A DNA stretch of 64,000 nt from Fidelibacterota bacterium (GCA_016845065.1 JAERTG010000023.1:1-64000); one strand, 5' to 3'. Positions 1 through 9,403 are shown, counted from the first letter of the stretch. The notes: generated by a model not told the origin, from the sequence alone. Translations and numbers: made by a program.

Positions 1-884
1 TCCCATAAGGAGCTTCCATCAAAGCTTCTCTTGTATGCTCTAATGTCATCGGTACTTCGACTCGCTCTATAGTAATAACTGTGGTCTTCATCTATTGAAA
101 TCAGCCTACCGTCATGCTCTTGCAAATTGTCAACTCGGAAAAGGGTATCTCCTTGTGCATTAACTTTGAAATAGAAATATTCGTCTCTAGCGTTAAACCA
201 CCCCCCGGTAACAAATTGAGTATCGGGTGTTGCAAATATGTAGACATATTCTTCATCTATATAATCAAGAACCTCCTTGCCACCAGGGGTCCAATCAACA
301 CTACCATCGCTCCAAACGTGTTGACTGAAAATTGCAGGGTGAATACCATTCCATCGAAAATCCAACCAGGAGACATAAGCACCTCCTTGTTGATCTGTGC
401 AAATCTCCGGAATACCATTCGTTAGCCCAAATGCGATTGAACTTTGCTCAGTGGTAACTAATACGCCTCCTTCGGACCAAAGTTTGTTACCATCCAAATC
501 AATTTTTTGAAGATAGCCGTATCCCTTGGGATTTGCTTGATCCTCAATATATTCATACTGGCAAAATGCCAGAATCAGACAGGAGTCTTCGCTCATAAAC
601 ATACCAGATGAAAATTGACCATCGTAAAGTCCGCCAATTGATATCCAGTCAGTGCCGGTGATGAGGTCACCGTCTCTGGTTATTCTTGTAAGAAAGATAT
701 CACCGAAATAATTCTCTCCTGCCACCCATGACCCACCACGTCCATCTGGTAAAAATCTACCATAGTGTATCCAGGGAAAATCAACTGCTGAATCACTTTC
801 GGTAGGCCATTCAGACCAGAGAAATGACGGAAACAATAGAAATGTAAGTATTGCAGCTAAATAATTCCTTTTAGGAGATTTCAT
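1..884 (-). CDS. Exported beta-propeller-like protein, 3' end outside window (partial)
   Basis: An open frame runs from an ATG at 884 to the left edge without a stop, giving at least 294 residues; the C-terminus lies outside the window. The N-terminus is a clear signal peptide: basic KSPKR, a hydrophobic stretch over residues 8-20, then SFLWSEW. The body is rich in Gly, Asp and aromatic residues, with recurrent units such as KIDLDGNKLW and GGAYVSWLDF that resemble PQQ/WD-type propeller blades of secreted proteins. No catalytic motif is visible. Large proteins of this type in related phyla often end in a T9SS sorting tail, but that end cannot be seen here. The reading frame is certain; the function is unknown. 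Confidence 0.8.
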   Translation of the reverse strand, partial: MKSPKRNYLAAILTFLLFPSFLWSEWPTESDSAVDFPWIHYGRFLPDGRGGSWVAGENYFGDIFLTRITRDGDLITGTDWISIGGLYDGQFSSGMFMSEDSCLILAFCQYEYIEDQANPKGYGYLQKIDLDGNKLWSEGGVLVTTEQSSIAFGLTNGIPEICTDQQGGAYVSWLDFRWNGIHPAIFSQHVWSDGSVDWTPGGKEVLDYIDEEYVYIFATPDTQFVTGGWFNARDEYFYFKVNAQGDTLFRVDNLQEHDGRLISIDEDHSYYYRASRSTDDIRAYKRSFDGSSLW

Positions 885-1064
885 TTTTTGCCACACTTAT
901 CTTTTTGTGTCATTCTAACTATGTTTATGCTGTCTGGTGTAGTCATTGATTGATAATATTTGATCCCAAATATGTGGTTCGCAGATCTGCAAATTCCCCT
1001 CCATCACAAGCGTATTGATGATAAATAAATTTTATTCCGTGTTATTAACTCTCCTGATAAACGA

Positions 1065-2078
1065 TTAAAGTTCATCTAATGGACTCCGCACTCCACCGGG
1101 TCCTCTATTGAGAACATGGGTGTAGATCATTGTCGTCTTTAAATCCTTATGACCCAACAATGTTTGCACCGTACGGATATCATAACCCCCTTCCAATAAG
1201 TGTGTTGCAAATGAGTGACGGAAAGTATGACAGGTTATCCGCTTGGTCAAGCTGCATTTATCAACAGAAAGTTTAATCGCCCGTTGTATTATCGATGCAT
1301 CAAGATGATGTCGTCCCTCCTTCCAGGTCTTTCTGTCAACCCAACGCTTTTCCTGAGGGAATACCCACTGCCAACGCCATTCTGAGGATGCGCCAGGATA
1401 TTTTCTGTCCAAAGCACCTGGCAATACAACCTCCCCCCAACCCTGCTCAAGGTCAGATTCATGTATGGCCTTGACTGCAATCAAATGCCGTGACAACCGC
1501 AGTTTCAGGACCTCAGGCAGCATGACCACCCTGTCTTTGTTGCCCTTGCCCCTGTTGATATGAACTTCGTTTCGATGCATATCCAGATCCTGAACCCTTA
1601 ATCGTAAACACTCAATTAAACGCATACCCGTCCCATAAATCAATTCCACCATCAGCTTGTTGCGACCCGTCAACCGACCTAAAACCATCTTGACCTCAAC
1701 TTTGGACATTACAATTGGAACCCTCATCGGCTTACGTGCCCTGATTAAGCCCTCCAATTCTCCAACCTCTCTTCCAATAATATGGCGATATAAAAAAAGC
1801 AAGGCAGCCAATGCCTGATTTTGCGTCGAGGATCCAATGTTCGCCTCTACCGCCAGATAGCTTAAGTATTCGTTTATTTCTGACTCTGCCATCTGCTCCG
1901 GATGCTTGTATTTATGGAACCGAATAAACCGTACCAACCAGGAACTATATGCTTTTATTGTGTTTGGACTATAATGCCGGGATCGCATGGCTTCCTGATA
2001 GCGAGTGAGTAGTTTTGGACCCCTTTTATCATTTTGAATTGAACGACCTGAATGAATAGAATTCTCTTTCATTTTCAT
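1065..2078 (-). CDS. intI: Integron integrase (IntI-type tyrosine recombinase)
   Basis: Tyrosine recombinase of 337 residues, normal for IntI. An N-terminal SAM-like core-binding domain covers roughly 20-105 and the catalytic domain 120-330. The catalytic set is visible: R153 (GTGMR), K178/K181 in GKGNKDR, H284-x-x-R287 (CHTFRH), H310 (LLGHKD) and nucleophile Y319 (TMIYTHV). The stretch LDRKYPGA...WQWVFPQ at 222-242 is the extra segment that separates integron integrases from XerC/XerD. The C-terminus (LNRGPGGVRSPLD) is also IntI-like. The enzyme should recombine attI and attC sites. The flanking bases hold no attC array that I can recognise, so this may be a lone or relic integron. A small gene diverges from it at 2290, the geometry expected of a first cassette. 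Confidence 0.95.
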   Translation of the reverse strand: MKMKENSIHSGRSIQNDKRGPKLLTRYQEAMRSRHYSPNTIKAYSSWLVRFIRFHKYKHPEQMAESEINEYLSYLAVEANIGSSTQNQALAALLFLYRHIIGREVGELEGLIRARKPMRVPIVMSKVEVKMVLGRLTGRNKLMVELIYGTGMRLIECLRLRVQDLDMHRNEVHINRGKGNKDRVVMLPEVLKLRLSRHLIAVKAIHESDLEQGWGEVVLPGALDRKYPGASSEWRWQWVFPQEKRWVDRKTWKEGRHHLDASIIQRAIKLSVDKCSLTKRITCHTFRHSFATHLLEGGYDIRTVQTLLGHKDLKTTMIYTHVLNRGPGGVRSPLDEL

Positions 2079-2289
2079 ACCCCATATTTTTAATATTGGA
2101 TGTAGTTAAAGCGATGTAAGGAGGGTTGGCGCACCAAACATAGAACGCCCATGATATAATTGAAACACATAATTGATCTTATTAATGAGTGGCCGATGAG
2201 AACCCTTTATCCAATATTATTGGAACTTGTACCAGGAATTAGAGTAGATTAAAGACATCCAATACCGGTAATCAAAGAAGGAGGACCAT

Positions 2290-2658
2290 ATGACCCTTAA
2301 AGAGAAACTAGAACTTCTGTGGAAATATCTATTTTTGGCTGTAATCGTGTTTGCACTCATGCAATTTGGTAGATCCCACCGATCAAAAGCTATCTATCAT
2401 GATTTTAAAGGTGATCATGGTAGTAAAATGATGTGGTACAGCGATGAACATTGTGATACCGATGAAATGAAAGTAGATGTTGAAATTGAGAAATTCGCAG
2501 ACGGTGACTCCACAATCAAAGTGATCATCAACGGTGAAACCATGGATCTGGAAGATCTGGATGAGCTGGATGAAAATGTTTTTATTAAAAAGATGAAACA
2601 TGATGGTGGCAAAGAACACAAAGTCAAGATTATCAAAAAGAAGAAATCTGGCAAATAG
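2290..2658 (+). CDS. Small membrane-anchored acidic/basic protein, unknown function
   Basis: 122 residues, preceded by a strong ribosome-binding site (AAGGAGGACCAT then ATG). One membrane segment lies at about residues 11-25 (LWKYLFLAVIVFALMQF). It is followed by a His/Asp-rich middle (DEHCDTDEMK), an acidic stretch (MDLEDLDELDE) and a strongly basic Lys-rich tail. I do not recognise the family. It starts 211 bases from intI and points away from it, as a gene cassette would, but a hairpin terminator rather than an attC-like site follows the stop codon. The good ribosome-binding site and its own terminator support a real single-gene transcript. Confidence 0.75.
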   Translation: MTLKEKLELLWKYLFLAVIVFALMQFGRSHRSKAIYHDFKGDHGSKMMWYSDEHCDTDEMKVDVEIEKFADGDSTIKVIINGETMDLEDLDELDENVFIKKMKHDGGKEHKVKIIKKKKSGK

Positions 2659-2664
2659 TTAACC

Positions 2665-2697
2665 AAAAAAAAGGCGAGTTCTACTCGCCTTTTTTTA
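2665..2697. terminator. Bidirectional rho-independent terminator
   Basis: Stem AAGGCGAGT (2671-2679), loop TCT, stem ACTCGCCTT (2683-2691). A-rich bases sit on the left and a T-run on the right, so it can end transcription from the small gene on the plus strand and from the glycosidase-like gene on the minus strand. Confidence 0.9.
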
Positions 2698-2714
2698 TAT
2701 CAATTCAATTAATT

Positions 2715-3665
2715 TTATTTTGAATAGACAGCAATTGCAGACATTACTTCCCGTTCAACTGTTTTACCTGCTGGTCGATTAAGCAACATACCGTTGACCA
2801 CCAGAGCGGAAGAACCACCCCCATCCAGATTTATGGCATCTTCACAGCCCAATTCCTGCATAATATTTGCCAGTTCTGGTAAATCTACACCTCGACTAAT
2901 CAATTGCCTTCCATCTACCAACAGGAGGATCAAATCGCCTTCTGGTGTTACACCTGCAGCTGTGCGGGGATGAACTTCAGGTATGCTGGTTCCAAAAAAT
3001 ACTTCTTCATTTACAGGAATGAAAACTTCCCCATCACGCATAAGCAGAGGACCAGCACCCAAAATATCCCGGTATGGCCACAATTTACGGTAGGTCGTAT
3101 CCTTTCGGGCACCAGGTTGACCAGGAGTATTCTCAATACCCTGCTCCCAACTAAAAACCGAATCGCCAGAAGATGATACCCAGTTTATTTCAATACCGTC
3201 GTTCTCATTAAATCCAATGGCTGAACGATGCAGGTAAAACCTCTGTTCACCGCGCAACACAGAAGTCGTCGCTGCATGGATGAGATCGCCATCTACTTTT
3301 AATAATCCCACATGTTTGGCTGGATTTAAATCCATCCTGAAATATCCACCATTGATCATCACGGGAACATCAAGACGTTGGGCAAATTCAGAAACAGTTT
3401 CCCGAGCATCATAATCTGATGAAACCACCACACGAGTCTCAATTTCAGGTAGTGACTCCTTAACCAGCACATACCAGGCTCTGAGGTTGGAGCCAACATG
3501 GACCGATTGATAGACTCGAATCCCTTCAGGCAGGTCCTTATTAATAGAATCAATGGATGTCCATTCAAGTCCAAGATCTGGGTATTCAACTGAAGAGCTA
3601 CCACAACTATTGAATCCAACGAGAAGCGAAATGACAATCAGAGAGTAGAGAATTCGATTAAGCAT
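2715..3665 (-). CDS. Phosphodiester glycosidase (NAGPA-domain) family lipoprotein
   Basis: The family is related to the enzyme that removes N-acetylglucosamine from phosphodiesters; bacterial members are exported and act on surface or exopolymer glycans. Visible markers are NGGYF near residue 110, GLLKVDGDLI, GAGPLLMRDGEV, the segment HPRTAAGVTPEGDLILLLVDG, and the C-terminal signature INLDGGGSSALVVNG. The N-terminus is a hydrophobic signal ending in FNSC, so it is probably a lipoprotein. I chose the ATG at 3665 because a TTG 18 bases upstream has no ribosome-binding site; neither start has a strong one. The exact substrate is unknown. Confidence 0.85.
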   Translation of the reverse strand: MLNRILYSLIVISLLVGFNSCGSSSVEYPDLGLEWTSIDSINKDLPEGIRVYQSVHVGSNLRAWYVLVKESLPEIETRVVVSSDYDARETVSEFAQRLDVPVMINGGYFRMDLNPAKHVGLLKVDGDLIHAATTSVLRGEQRFYLHRSAIGFNENDGIEINWVSSSGDSVFSWEQGIENTPGQPGARKDTTYRKLWPYRDILGAGPLLMRDGEVFIPVNEEVFFGTSIPEVHPRTAAGVTPEGDLILLLVDGRQLISRGVDLPELANIMQELGCEDAINLDGGGSSALVVNGMLLNRPAGKTVEREVMSAIAVYSK

Positions 3666-3715
3666 ATTTGCCAATATAGTCAAAATATTACCAATATAGA
3701 AAACCGATTATGACC

Positions 3716-4603
3716 TTAGTTGCTTTTCTTTGCAGAATTAATCAGAAATACAGCAATTATTGATAAGGTACCACCCAGTAGGATGTTCACCTTTAACGGC
3801 TCATTGAGTATGAGCATGCTGAATATCAATGCGCTCAAGGGTACGGTAAAAATGAATGCAGATGCCTTTTCAGACCCCAACCGAGAAGCTGCCACAAAGT
3901 AGGCTGTGGTGGCAAATGCCATGGCTCCAACTGATATGGAAATCAGGTTTAACCAAAAGCTCAATCCCATGCTAAACACGACAAAGACTTCCGATCCATC
4001 GATAAACAGGAGTGATATGACAGCACTAATTAAATACAACCAGAAGCTGTAGGTGAGTGTACTCATATGCTGATTTATCTTTGAGGAAATAAGGGTCAGG
4101 AAAGCCCATGTGCTAGCACACAGTACAAAGTATTGAGTCCCACTTGTGAATATGGCAGACCATCCTTCCTGCCACACGTTGATGAGGATGCTTCCACCAA
4201 AAATTCCTAACAAAAGACCGCCTAGCGATCGACCTCTTGGAAATTTTTTGGTTACCACAGAAATAAGGAGAAATGTGAGGACAGGATTAAGTGTGGTGAC
4301 CAACACCCCACCAGCACCTGCTGCACCCAGATGTGTCCCTGTAAAATAGAAATGATTATATAGAATGAGAAAAACAGCGCTCCCAAGAATGGAGGGTATT
4401 CCCTTTGCAGTGATTCTCCATTCTACACTTCTTAATAATAGAGTAAACCACATGAATATGGCCGCGATGAGAAACCGCCAGAACATGAGGATGGGTATGC
4501 TGGCATATTCTCCCAGTATTTTGCCATTGGTCCAGGAGAGTCCCCACAATGACATGGCGAGAATCATGATGATGTAAAGAAAGGTATTCTCAGATCTTTT
4601 CAC
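3716..4603 (-). CDS. EamA/DMT-family transporter
   Basis: 295 residues with about ten hydrophobic helices in two similar halves, the usual architecture of drug/metabolite transporters (RhaT/EamA type). The first helix contains the typical LWGLSWTNGK, and the C-terminal half contains the FTVPLSALIFSMLILNEPL pattern seen in EamA domains. It starts with GTG at 4603. It probably exports a metabolite or amino acid; the substrate cannot be read from sequence. It is transcribed towards the NAGPA-type gene with about 50 bases between them and follows the malic-enzyme terminator, so it likely has its own promoter. Confidence 0.9.
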   Translation of the reverse strand: MKRSENTFLYIIMILAMSLWGLSWTNGKILGEYASIPILMFWRFLIAAIFMWFTLLLRSVEWRITAKGIPSILGSAVFLILYNHFYFTGTHLGAAGAGGVLVTTLNPVLTFLLISVVTKKFPRGRSLGGLLLGIFGGSILINVWQEGWSAIFTSGTQYFVLCASTWAFLTLISSKINQHMSTLTYSFWLYLISAVISLLFIDGSEVFVVFSMGLSFWLNLISISVGAMAFATTAYFVAASRLGSEKASAFIFTVPLSALIFSMLILNEPLKVNILLGGTLSIIAVFLINSAKKSN

Positions 4604-4645
4604 CTGACAGGTTAATCAGGAGAATGGAAATTACCCCAACTGAAA

Positions 4646-4680
4646 TAAAAAAAGCTCCCGCCAATTTCTTGATGGGAGCT
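4646..4680 (-). terminator. Rho-independent terminator of the malic enzyme gene
   Basis: On the minus strand the stem AGCTCCCATCAA pairs imperfectly with TTGGCGGGAGCT around a GAAA loop and is followed by a run of seven T. It lies directly downstream of the malic enzyme stop. Confidence 0.85.
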
Positions 4681-4702
4681 TGATATTAAGTATGTTTTGG
4701 TT

Positions 4703-6400
4703 TTACTCCTCTGCAGCTACATAGCGAGGGTAAACTGGCACAAACATATTCTCTTTAACCCAGACTTTGATGTTCTTGGGTCTCTCCACTCGCGCTAGCC
4801 CCTCATCAAAAGCCATCTTACAAACTGCAGTGGCAATAGTTAGCGATATTTTCCGAATCTTTCTCAAATCTGGATAGACTGTCCTCAAAGATAACTCTTC
4901 CTCGGTAACCATGTCTGCCAGCGTCTTAGCCGCCGTGTAAAACATAGCATCAGTGACTTTTGTTGCCTGACATAAGGAGGCACCTAAACCTACTCCAGGA
5001 AAAATAAACATGTTGTTGCCCTGTCCTGGTACATAGATTTTTCCCTTCATCCGTACTGGATCGAAGGGACTTCCACTTGCAAAGATTGCCTTACCCTTTG
5101 TCCATTTGTAAGCCTGTTGAGCCGTACATTCGGATTTAGTGGTTGGGTTAGAAAGCGCAAAGATGATGGGTTGTTTAGAATACTTCATCATTTCTTTGAC
5201 AATATCCTCAGTAAAGGTCTGACCCTGACCACTAACGCCAACCAGGATAGTTGGTTTCACTGCCTTGATCACATCCAGGAGGTTATCAATGAGTGCTTCA
5301 TCCCGGGCATAAGGAACCTTGTGATCCTGAAGCGGTCGAGGACCATTTTTGACAACCAATCCCTGACTGTCAAGCAACCAGAAAAGTTTCCTGGCTTCTG
5401 CTTCACTCATGCCGCTTTCCTCAACGATTCCGGCAACGATCATATCAGCAATACCAACCGCAGCAGATCCCGCACCATAGAAGATGATGCGCTGGTCAGA
5501 TAGTTTCTCCTGCTTCATGCGCATGCCACCTAACAGACCGGATAGCGCAACAGCTCCTGTTCCCTGGATATCGTCATTAAAGCATAAGACTTCATCACGG
5601 TATTTATTGAGAATTGGGAATGCGTGATCGTTGGTAAAATCTTCCCATTGTATCAAAGCTTTGGGCCAGCGATCTTGAACTGCCTTGACAAACTCATCAA
5701 CAATCTCGTAGTATTCATCATCCTCAATTCGATGCTGGTTGAGTCCCAGATAAAGCGGATCTGCCAATAATTCCTCGTTATTGGTTCCAGTATCCAGCAG
5801 AATAGGTAAAGTTTTGCAGGGATACACCCCACCACCAGCAACATAAAGAGCAAGTTTACCAATCGGAATACCCATTCCATTGGCACCAAGGTCTCCTAAC
5901 CCAAGGATCCTTGATCCATCAGAAATCACGATGATATCGATCTCGTCCTGATTCCAGTTATCAAAGATGTTTCGAATTTGTCCTTTGTCTCTGGCACTGA
6001 TGTACATGCCACGATTCTTGCGATAGATATGGCCGAATTGCTGGCAGGCAGCCCCTACAACAGGTGTATAAACAATGGGCGTCATCTCCATGAGGTTTTC
6101 TGTGAGTACCTTGTAATACAGCGTCTCATTTCTATCATGAAGGCTGGTAAGGAAGATGAATTTTTCCAATGGGTCTGTTTTACGCTGATAGTTTTCCAAT
6201 ACACGAACCACCTGTTCTTCAATATCGACGACCTTTGGTGGGACTAATCCCTGCAGTCCTAATTCTTCTCGTTCTTCTTCTGAAAAGGCTGTCCCCTTGT
6301 TGAGTAGTGGTTCATTTAAAACATCTGCACCTCTTACGATCACCTCAAGCGGTTCATCCATGTTTTCCATCTGATAACGACGTTTTTTTACCATTCCCAT
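4703..6400 (-). CDS. maeA: NAD-dependent malic enzyme (large type)
   Basis: Oxidative decarboxylation of malate to pyruvate with reduction of NAD(P). The 565-residue length fits the long SfcA/MaeA or eukaryote-like type rather than the short MaeB type. Visible motifs are YTPVVG with the likely catalytic Tyr111, the malate/metal region DGSRILGLGDLGANG (about 160-175), the FNDDIQGTGAVALSG segment that opens the NAD domain, the nucleotide loop YGAGSAAVGIA, and LSNPT. The start at 6400 has a good ribosome-binding site (GAAGGGGA). It has its own terminator and diverges from an OFA-type transporter across 199 bases, so the two may be co-regulated. NAD over NADP preference is a family-level guess. 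Confidence 0.95.
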   Translation of the reverse strand: MGMVKKRRYQMENMDEPLEVIVRGADVLNEPLLNKGTAFSEEEREELGLQGLVPPKVVDIEEQVVRVLENYQRKTDPLEKFIFLTSLHDRNETLYYKVLTENLMEMTPIVYTPVVGAACQQFGHIYRKNRGMYISARDKGQIRNIFDNWNQDEIDIIVISDGSRILGLGDLGANGMGIPIGKLALYVAGGGVYPCKTLPILLDTGTNNEELLADPLYLGLNQHRIEDDEYYEIVDEFVKAVQDRWPKALIQWEDFTNDHAFPILNKYRDEVLCFNDDIQGTGAVALSGLLGGMRMKQEKLSDQRIIFYGAGSAAVGIADMIVAGIVEESGMSEAEARKLFWLLDSQGLVVKNGPRPLQDHKVPYARDEALIDNLLDVIKAVKPTILVGVSGQGQTFTEDIVKEMMKYSKQPIIFALSNPTTKSECTAQQAYKWTKGKAIFASGSPFDPVRMKGKIYVPGQGNNMFIFPGVGLGASLCQATKVTDAMFYTAAKTLADMVTEEELSLRTVYPDLRKIRKISLTIATAVCKMAFDEGLARVERPKNIKVWVKENMFVPVYPRYVAAEE

Positions 6401-6495
6401 GATCTTCCCCTTCTAAAACTATTTAAAAACATTAAGGGACACAATGTGCCGAAGTGAACCCTTTGCTAGTGTTGATCCTTCATGCTGGCATAATT

Positions 6496-6532
6496 ATGCA
6501 AAAATGATGCAAGCTTGGCACTATTCATGCAA
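6496..6532. repeat. Three ATGCAA direct repeats in the maeA/MFS divergent promoter region
   Basis: ATGCAA occurs at 6496-6501, 6507-6512 and 6527-6532. The starts are 11 and 20 bases apart, close to one and two helical turns. A related CATGC lies at 6481-6485. They sit between two divergent genes and could be a regulator-binding array; no regulator is identified. Confidence 0.35.
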
Positions 6533-6599
6533 ATAAAATTCCAAGATTAGAGATTTTTTTAATAGAGAATGATTCATTTTTTTAAATAGCGGAGGGATA

Positions 6600-7847
6600 A
6601 TGGATATTAAAAATCGTTGGTTTGTTGTTCTAGGAGCTGTTCTCATTCAGCTTGCCCTGGGGGCAATTTATGCATGGTCAGTTTTCACACCATCACTGGT
6701 CGATGCTGGATGGACAAAAGCTATGACGCAGGCTGTTTTTGCTACCGGTCTATTCTTTTTTGCATTTGTTATGGTTATTGCAGGTAGAATAATGCCCAAA
6801 TTGGGACCTCGTAAAGTTGCCATGGCTGGTGGGTTTGTACTTGGCTCAGGGTATCTCCTCGCTGGTCTGTTCGGCGGAACAAGTTTTATCGCTCTGCTCA
6901 TATTTATCGGGATGATAGGTGGAGCAGGAATCGGACTTGCCTATGTAGTACCTATTGCAGTTGGTATGCGTTGGTTTCCAGATAAGAAAGGTTTAATCAC
7001 AGGTATGGCAGTGTCAGGATTTGGTTTTGGCGCCACCCTCTGGGTTAAACTTGCTGGATCATGGGGTTCACTTATTGCCATCTATGGACTGAGCACAACC
7101 TTTACAGCATTTGGTGCCATCTTTATGCTCATGATTTTAATTGGTGGTATCTGGATGATTTTCCCACCGGAGGGTTGGTTGCCAGCGGGATACACTTTAC
7201 CCGTAGCTTCTGATGGAACCGCAATCGGTGATGATCATCAATTCAACAGTACTGAAATGCTAAAAACACCTCAGTTTCATTTTATATCTATGACATTCGC
7301 TTTTGGTGCCAGTGCAGGGCTCATGAGTATTGGTCTCATGAAATTGTGGCCCATGGTGGCTTTAACTGGAAATGGAATTGACAAGATCGCTGCCAGCGCA
7401 ATAGCTGGAACCGCCATGGCTGTGTTTTTCTCGCTTGCTAATGGTCTGGGTAGAATTGCCTGGGGTGCCATCAGTGATAAGCTGGGAAGGAAACAATCCA
7501 TTATCATTATGATGGCCACGCAGGGTGTATTTGTCATTCTTTTCCAGTGGATGGCTGGAACCCCTATCCTTCTGTATCTGGGAGCAACGCTCATTGGTTT
7601 TAACTTTGGTGGAAATTTTTCACTCTTCCCCACAATCACAGCCGATACTTTTGGTACCAAGTTCATTGGACAAAATTATGGCTGGATCTTCCTGGCATAC
7701 GGTTTTGGTGGAATTCTTGGACCCATCATGGGTGGTTGGCTGGGAGACATGGGTAACTTCCCACTGGCCTTCACCATTTGCGGAATTCTTTGTTTAATCG
7801 CCGCTGTTATCATCTCACAGATTAAACCACCGGTAAAAACAGCTTAG
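6600..7847 (+). CDS. OFA-family MFS transporter (oxalate/formate antiporter-like)
   Basis: 415 residues with twelve predicted membrane helices. The N-terminus (VVLGAVLIQLALGAIYAWSVFTP) is the characteristic first helix of the oxalate:formate antiporter family, and GPRKVAMAGG and SDKLGRKQS are the MFS loop motifs after helices 2 and 8. Many OFA members move small carboxylates such as oxalate, formate, pyruvate or lactate; the substrate here is not determinable. A strong GGAGGG ribosome-binding site precedes the ATG. Its divergence from malic enzyme fits a role in exchanging C2-C4 organic acids, which is inference. A hairpin terminator follows. Confidence 0.9.
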   Translation: MDIKNRWFVVLGAVLIQLALGAIYAWSVFTPSLVDAGWTKAMTQAVFATGLFFFAFVMVIAGRIMPKLGPRKVAMAGGFVLGSGYLLAGLFGGTSFIALLIFIGMIGGAGIGLAYVVPIAVGMRWFPDKKGLITGMAVSGFGFGATLWVKLAGSWGSLIAIYGLSTTFTAFGAIFMLMILIGGIWMIFPPEGWLPAGYTLPVASDGTAIGDDHQFNSTEMLKTPQFHFISMTFAFGASAGLMSIGLMKLWPMVALTGNGIDKIAASAIAGTAMAVFFSLANGLGRIAWGAISDKLGRKQSIIIMMATQGVFVILFQWMAGTPILLYLGATLIGFNFGGNFSLFPTITADTFGTKFIGQNYGWIFLAYGFGGILGPIMGGWLGDMGNFPLAFTICGILCLIAAVIISQIKPPVKTA

Positions 7848-7864
7848 TTACACTATCAATCAAT

Positions 7865-7901
7865 AAAAAAAAGAGACAGCGCATGCTGTCTCTTTTTTTT
7901 T
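7865..7901. terminator. Bidirectional rho-independent terminator
   Basis: Perfect ten-pair stem AAGAGACAGC / GCTGTCTCTT around a GCAT loop, flanked by A-runs and T-runs. It serves the converging MFS gene and mtaB. Confidence 0.92.
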
Positions 7902-7920
7902 CAAAAATCTCTCCTCATAG

Positions 7921-9225
7921 TTAGTCAGGAAGAGATGCTAATATTTTGGAATTCTGCAAACCGGTGAGCTCAACTTGAACAATCCTATTCAATTCAGTTT
8001 GTCCGTTCTCATTGATATGGACTTTCAGGTAATTTTCAGTCATTCCTGTCAGAACTCCGTCATGATTGGATTCAAGAAGGACATTTTTTGACTGATTTAA
8101 TTGACGTAGCGCAAAGGTCTGGTTCTTTTTATCCGAAAGCTGTGTCAGGCGTTTGTTTCTTGCTTTTCTATCCCTCATACTAACCTTACCTGGCAAATCT
8201 ATGGCCTCAGTATTTGGACGCTCTGAATAGGTAAAGACATGGAGATAGGATATATCCAGTGAGTCTAACAAATCATAGGTGTCCTGGAACTCTCTTTCAC
8301 CTTCACCGGGAAAACCAACGATTACATCGACTCCGATACCAGCGTCAGGCAGAACAGATCGTACAGCGCTAATCCTGTCTTTGTATAGCGCAACACCATA
8401 TCTCCGTTTCATTAAACTAAGAATCTTATCTGAGCCAGCCTGTAAGGGGATATGAAAATGTGGTAGAACGCTTTTTGATGTAGATACGAAATCAATGATC
8501 TCATCAGTTAAAAGATTTGGTTCGATGGATGATATCCTGATTCTGTCGATACCTTCAACATCATCAAGTCTTTTGAGAAGGTCAATCAATGTTATCTCAA
8601 CACCAAATCGGTAATCGCCTACATTCACTCCAGTGAGTACAATTTCCTTGACACCTTGTGCAGCAATTTCCATGGCCTGATTAACCAATATTTCCGGATC
8701 AATGCTGCGACTCTTGCCTCTGGCCAATGGGATAGTGCAATAGGTGCAGGGGTAATCACAGCCATCCTGAATTTTCAGGAATGATCTGGTTCTATCACCA
8801 ACAGAGTATGATGGTGTACAGCCATGCAACTCATCTACTTCAGTATCCTGGATAACCAGAGGAAGTTCTTCTGGAGAATCAAAATCAAGATGCTGAATCA
8901 AGTTGAATTTCTCTTTCATCCCCAAAACCACATCAACCTTTGATGTAGCGACTATGTTTTCCGGTCGAAGCTGTGCATAGCAACCAATGACTGCTACCTT
9001 TGAATCAGGTGACTGTCTTTTAGCTTTATTGACAATTTTGCGGAATTCTCGATCAGCATTCTCAGTAACAGAACAGGTATTAATTACATAAAGGTCAGCA
9101 GTCTGGCTAAAATCAATTTTCTCATACCCAGCCGTCTCGAATTGTCTGGATATGGTTGAGGTTTCAGCATAATTAAGCTTACAGCCTAGTGTATGAAAGG
9201 CGACCTTTTTTGTTCTACTATTCAT
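7921..9225 (-). CDS. mtaB: tRNA t6A37 methylthiotransferase MtaB
   Basis: Radical-SAM enzyme that adds a methylthio group to t6A at position 37 of ANN-decoding tRNAs. The N-terminal UPF0004 domain carries C15 (HTLGCKLN), C51 (NTCSVTE) and C82 (IGCYAQ), ligands of the auxiliary Fe-S cluster. The radical-SAM cluster motif CxxxCxxC is C156, C160 and C163. The C-terminal 60 residues look like a TRAM RNA-binding domain. The 434-residue length is normal. HTLGCKLN and the lack of MiaB- or RimO-specific features favour MtaB. The start codon lacks a clear ribosome-binding site. Confidence 0.93.
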   Translation of the reverse strand: MNSRTKKVAFHTLGCKLNYAETSTISRQFETAGYEKIDFSQTADLYVINTCSVTENADREFRKIVNKAKRQSPDSKVAVIGCYAQLRPENIVATSKVDVVLGMKEKFNLIQHLDFDSPEELPLVIQDTEVDELHGCTPSYSVGDRTRSFLKIQDGCDYPCTYCTIPLARGKSRSIDPEILVNQAMEIAAQGVKEIVLTGVNVGDYRFGVEITLIDLLKRLDDVEGIDRIRISSIEPNLLTDEIIDFVSTSKSVLPHFHIPLQAGSDKILSLMKRRYGVALYKDRISAVRSVLPDAGIGVDVIVGFPGEGEREFQDTYDLLDSLDISYLHVFTYSERPNTEAIDLPGKVSMRDRKARNKRLTQLSDKKNQTFALRQLNQSKNVLLESNHDGVLTGMTENYLKVHINENGQTELNRIVQVELTGLQNSKILASLPD

Positions 9226-9403
9226 GCTTATATAATAGTCACCACTTCATGGTTAGAAAGTTCATTTTGATTCTCAATATTGATTCAGTTTAGGGCATGA
9301 AAATATCCCATAAATCACCATTAATCGTGAATAAAACCCCCGAATTCAGTTTGATTTAATACGGAGTAAATTATTTTGTTTTCTCACATCAAAAGGAGTA
9401 AAC

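Noticed and set aside
885..1064. attC sites or CRISPR repeats between the left-edge gene and intI
   Set aside because: No RYYYAAC/GTTRRRY pairs with palindromic arms and no repeated units were found by eye.
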